Of a stretch of 9,470 bases of DNA, positions 6,339-9,470 are shown piece after piece (the first letter of the stretch is position 1; each line of letters begins with the position of its first letter). The position numbers were made by a program, and so were the translations under genes. The stretch covers positions 1 to 9,470 of the forward strand of contig SKTG01000094.1 of the NCBI GenBank assembly GCA_007118045.1, in the 5' to 3' direction. This stretch comes from Nitriliruptoraceae bacterium. GTDB lineage: Bacteria > Actinomycetota > Nitriliruptoria > Nitriliruptorales > Nitriliruptoraceae. The notes beneath the pieces are model-generated. The model worked only from the letters and a program-made list of their open reading frames with translations, was not told the origin of the DNA and searched no databases.

Positions 6339-7421
6339 ATGCTCGCCCGCGCCGTCCGCATCGCCAACGTCCGAGGCGTCGAGGTCCGCCTCGATCCCTC
6401 GGTGCTGCTGCTCGGGGTGTTGGTGGCGGCCCTGTTCCTGCTGCGTTTCGTCGACGGCTTCAGCTGGCCGTTGGCGATCCCGATGGCGGCCGTCGGCGCC
6501 CTGCTGGTCATGGCGACCACGTTCGCCCACGAGCTCGCCCACGCCCTCGAGGCGCAACACCGGGGCATCGAGGTGGAGGCGATCACCCTGCTGCTGTTCG
6601 GTGGGGTCACGGAGATGCACGCCGGCGGGCAGACGGCGCGCGACGAGCTGGCCATCGCGCTCGTCGGCCCCTACGTCAGCCTGCTCTGCGGTGCCGTCTT
6701 CGGCATCGTCGCGACCGTGAGCCCCGACCTGCTGCCCGACGCGGTGGGTGCTCCGGTCGCCGAGGTGGCCGGGTTGCTCGGCTGGTGGAACGTGCTCCTG
6801 GCGGCCTTCAACATCGTGCCGGGCGCGCCGCTCGACGGCGGCCGGGTGCTGCGAGCGCTGATGTGGATGATCACCCGCGACCGGATGCGGGCCCTGCGCA
6901 CCTCGGTCCGCGCGGGCCAGCTGCTCGGCTTGACCCTGGTCGGGACCGGGCTGCTGCTGCCGTTCGTCGCGCCGCTGACGCTGCTGCCCGCGAGCGTGGG
7001 CAGCGTGATCCTCGTCGTCACCGGCGTCTTCCTCTACCTGGCCGCCCGGCGGGAGCTGCGGCACGCGGAGCTCGACGAGGTGCTCTCGGGGCGCACGGTG
7101 CGCGAGCTGCTCTCCGGTCTCGACGGCCGTCAGCCACCACCGCTCGAACCTCCCCCCGACGCGGTGGGTGCCGACACGGCCGGGGTGCCCGAGCTGCCGG
7201 CCGTACAGCTCCACGCCGACCTGCACGCGCTCGTCGCGGCCTTCCAGGGCGACCACGATCGCGTGCGCGTCGCCGACGGCGCGGTCGAGGTCGGCACGCT
7301 CGTCGAGCGTGACGTGGCCCGGTCCCTGCACGAGGTGCGCCGGTTCGGGGCAGCGGCCGGCGGGCCGGAGCCCCCCGCCCCCGCCGCCCCGGTGGCCTCC
7401 CGCGACGTGGAGCCGATGTGA
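6339..7421 (+). CDS. M50 family site-2 metalloprotease with CBS-like tail
   Basis: 360 residues from ATG 6339. Zinc-binding HELAH lies at 64-68 inside a membrane helix, and the second metal motif NIVPGAPLDGGRVL lies at 158-171 (Asp166). Both are needed for an active M50 intramembrane protease. About six hydrophobic segments cover residues 20-235, including LLLFGGVTEM after the active site, as in the Rip3/SpoIVFB-like branch. There is no PDZ domain in this protein. Residues 250-335 are soluble and resemble a worn CBS domain (SGRTVRELLS, VGTLVERDVARSLH). The last 25 residues are Pro/Ala-rich and disordered-looking. Such enzymes cleave membrane-bound regulators within the bilayer. The stop codon overlaps the start of a PDZ-Lon protease, so the two are probably made together. 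The natural substrate cannot be read from sequence. Confidence 0.92.
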   Translation: MLARAVRIANVRGVEVRLDPSVLLLGVLVAALFLLRFVDGFSWPLAIPMAAVGALLVMATTFAHELAHALEAQHRGIEVEAITLLLFGGVTEMHAGGQTARDELAIALVGPYVSLLCGAVFGIVATVSPDLLPDAVGAPVAEVAGLLGWWNVLLAAFNIVPGAPLDGGRVLRALMWMITRDRMRALRTSVRAGQLLGLTLVGTGLLLPFVAPLTLLPASVGSVILVVTGVFLYLAARRELRHAELDEVLSGRTVRELLSGLDGRQPPPLEPPPDAVGADTAGVPELPAVQLHADLHALVAAFQGDHDRVRVADGAVEVGTLVERDVARSLHEVRRFGAAAGGPEPPAPAAPVASRDVEPM

Positions 7422-8488
7422 GCGGACCGCGCGAGCCGGAGGTGGAAGGCGACGGGACCGCGGCCGGGCGGGAGCAGCTCGCGCCGGGCTGGAGGTCACG
7501 GCTGTCCCGCGCCGTGTTCTACGGCGCCAGCAGCGCGGTCATCCTGTGGGCCGCGTGGATCGTGCCGTTGCCGTTCGTCGAGTTCGTCCCGGGGACCCCG
7601 ACGCCGATCCCCCCGCTGGTCCAGATCGAGGGCGCGGACACCTCGGAGCTGGACGGCGACACCGCCCTGCTGACGGTCATCCTGCGCCAGCAGCCCACGG
7701 CCCAGGCGCTCGGGGCGCTGCTCGACGAGCAGCGGACGCTGGAGCCCGCGACCCAGGTCTACCCGCCCGGTGTCGACCGCGACGAACAGCTCGAGCTGCA
7801 ACGGGAGCGCTTCGGCCGCCAGTTCGACGTCGCCGCCGCGGTCGGGGCCCAGGCCGCCGGCGTTGAGACCGAGCTGGTGACCGAGGTCGTGGTGGTCCAG
7901 GTCCTGCCCGAGTCGCCGGCCGAGGGCCTGCTCGCCCCGGGCGACGTCGTCGAGGCCGTGGACGGCGAGGAGATCGTGGCGGCGGAGGAGCTCCAGGACC
8001 TGACCCGCCGCGCGGAGATCGGGGACGAGCTCACGCTGACGGTGCGTCACGCCGGGAACACGCGGGAGGTGACCGCCCGGCTCGCCGACGTCGCGGACGA
8101 CGGTCAGGCCCGGCTCGGGGTCGCGATCGAGACCGCTGTCAACGAGCTCCGGCTCCCCTTCGACGTGACCCTGAGCGAGGGTGTGCGCATCGGCGGGCCC
8201 AGCGCCGGGATGATGGTCGGTCTGACCGTCTACGACCTGCTCAGCGACGAGGACCTGCTGGCCGGCCGCACCGTCGTCGGTACCGGGACCCTCGATGCAG
8301 ACGGGCGGATCGGGCCGGTGGGCGGGGTGCGGGAGAAGATGCGGGCGGCAGCCGACTACGACGCGGACCTGGTGCTGGTCCCGTCGTTGCAGCTCGACGA
8401 GGCGCATGCGGGGGCACCGGAGGACCTCGAGGTGGTCGGCGTCGCCGACATCGACGAGGCGTTGGACGTGCTCCGCGGCTCCCCGTAG
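7418..8488 (+). CDS. Membrane-anchored PDZ and Lon-protease (S16) domain protein
   Basis: 356 residues from GTG 7418, which overlaps the M50 TGA (GTGA); GGAG lies about five bases upstream. After a polar N-terminus there is one membrane helix at about 33-49, so the bulk lies outside the cytoplasm. A PDZ domain follows at about 155-225 (LPESPAEGLLAPGDVVEAVDG) and a Lon-type serine protease domain at about 225-356. The Ser-Lys dyad is visible: S262 in GGPSAGMMVG and K307 in GPVGGVREKMRAA. The length and order match the YlbL/PDZ-Lon family of Gram-positive bacteria, which has no ATPase part. Its role is probably envelope protein quality control or site-1-type cleavage. Placement directly after a site-2 protease that lacks its own PDZ suggests that they may act on shared substrates; this is inference. 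Confidence 0.93.
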   Translation: MSGPREPEVEGDGTAAGREQLAPGWRSRLSRAVFYGASSAVILWAAWIVPLPFVEFVPGTPTPIPPLVQIEGADTSELDGDTALLTVILRQQPTAQALGALLDEQRTLEPATQVYPPGVDRDEQLELQRERFGRQFDVAAAVGAQAAGVETELVTEVVVVQVLPESPAEGLLAPGDVVEAVDGEEIVAAEELQDLTRRAEIGDELTLTVRHAGNTREVTARLADVADDGQARLGVAIETAVNELRLPFDVTLSEGVRIGGPSAGMMVGLTVYDLLSDEDLLAGRTVVGTGTLDADGRIGPVGGVREKMRAAADYDADLVLVPSLQLDEAHAGAPEDLEVVGVADIDEALDVLRGSP

Positions 8489-8515
8489 AACGCCGGACCG
8501 GTCGTCGACGGGGAC

Positions 8516-9151
<636 letters not shown>

Positions 9152-9156
9152 GTCGT

Positions 9157-9447
9157 TCACCTCTCCGTCAGCTCCTCGCGCAGCCTCGCCCGCGCGAGAT
9201 CCCCCGTAGCGGTCTCCGGGAGCTCGTCCACCAGGGTGACGAGGTCGGGGACGGCTGGCGAGTCGAGGTGCGCTGCGCAGTGCTCGAGCAGCTCCTCGGG
9301 GCTCGGCCGGCCCCACCGGCGGCACACCACCGCCGCGACCAGGCGTTGCTCGCCACCGGGCTCACCCGCGGCCGCGACGCGGCCGGTCAGGCCGATCGGC
9401 GGGGCGGTCGACGGCTCCTGGCCGTCGTCCCCGCCGGCCGTCGCCAT
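9157..9447 (-). CDS. Small protein resembling the C-terminal domain of AMP-binding (acyl-CoA synthetase) enzymes
   Basis: 96 residues from ATG 9447, with GAGG seven bases upstream. Residues 22-94 align by eye with AMP-binding enzyme C-terminal domains: RVAAAGEP, LVAAVVCRRWGRPSPEELLEHC, VPDLVTLVDELPETATGDLARA. In acyl-CoA synthetases the segment ends PRTATGK, where Lys drives adenylate formation; here Asp83 takes its place. The GGxNVYPxEVE segment that normally starts the domain is missing. The frame stays open to the window edge, so a longer protein is possible, but the upstream residues are low-complexity. It ends five bases before the amidotransferase start and is probably cotranscribed. 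It may be a standalone non-catalytic domain, or the tail of a decayed synthetase. Confidence 0.65.
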   Translation of the reverse strand: MATAGGDDGQEPSTAPPIGLTGRVAAAGEPGGEQRLVAAVVCRRWGRPSPEELLEHCAAHLDSPAVPDLVTLVDELPETATGDLARARLREELTER

Positions 9448-9470
9448 CGCGTCACCTCGCGGACGCCCCG

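Noticed and set aside
6735..7171. A 17-base exact repeat (CCCGACGCGGTGGGTGC) at 6735-6751 and 7155-7171
   Set aside because: Both copies encode PDAVGA in the same frame within the M50 gene. It is short, GC-rich and most likely coincidence or shared codon preference.
6174..7499. Long minus-strand extension upstream of the release-factor gene, opposite the M50 protease
   Set aside because: The recognised protein begins at ATG 6173 with a -10 just upstream; the extension is low-complexity and antisense to a clear protease gene.
8489..8515. Possible bidirectional terminator between the PDZ-Lon and amidotransferase genes
   Set aside because: Only the 8-base palindrome GACCGGTC (8496-8503) is present; no stem with a workable loop and no U tract.

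Overview
The window is very GC-rich. Its genes use GTG starts freely, stop mostly with TGA, and have third codon positions that are almost all G or C. This codon use, an ECF sigma factor beside a zinc-binding anti-sigma-like protein, a Vms1/baeRF-type release factor, and possible TANNNT leaderless promoters all suggest a high-GC actinobacterium, perhaps a deep-branching one. That is inference; there is no rRNA or other marker to place it. Nine coding genes cover nearly all of the sequence. I see no tRNA, rRNA, CRISPR array, insertion sequence or phage gene.

Left part (1-4048), a copper-type locus under a probable ECF sigma switch. A leftward operon starts with a ZAS (zf-HC2) multi-spanning membrane protein (2625-3278). 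It continues with a CopC-CopD-YtkA fusion (906-2615) and then a secreted or membrane-anchored protein of unknown function with a His-rich WHDHxxHxM motif (909 to beyond base 1). An ECF sigma factor (3518-4048) diverges from the ZAS gene. The 239-bp region between them holds an ECF-like -35/-10 pair facing the ZAS operon and 2.5 copies of a 19-bp tandem repeat just upstream of the ZAS ribosome-binding site. The simplest reading is a sigma/anti-sigma pair controlling copper handling at the membrane.

Middle (4049-6338). The sigma gene converges on a leftward pair: a baeRF/VLRF1-type release-factor-like protein (4989-6173), then a TPR-like helical repeat protein (4139-4966). Two hairpins lie between the convergent ends. 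The 165-bp region between the release factor and the next gene is a divergent promoter. Both sides have a TANNNT -10 placed for leaderless or nearly leaderless transcription, and the two sides share a 9-mer in inverted orientation.

Right part (6339-9470). A rightward pair of proteases overlaps by 4 bp: an M50 site-2 protease with a degenerate CBS-like tail (6339-7421) and a membrane-anchored PDZ-Lon (S16) protease (7418-8488). Convergent to them is a leftward pair: a small protein resembling only the C-terminal domain of acyl-CoA synthetases (9157-9447) and a PabA/TrpG glutamine amidotransferase (8516-9151).

I see no wholly new system with certainty. The best leads are the copper-type ECF/ZAS locus with its repeat-containing leader and WHDHxxHxM protein, the coupled S2P/PDZ-Lon pair with a shared-control promoter facing a release-factor-like gene, and the orphan AMP-binding C-terminal domain that lacks the catalytic lysine.
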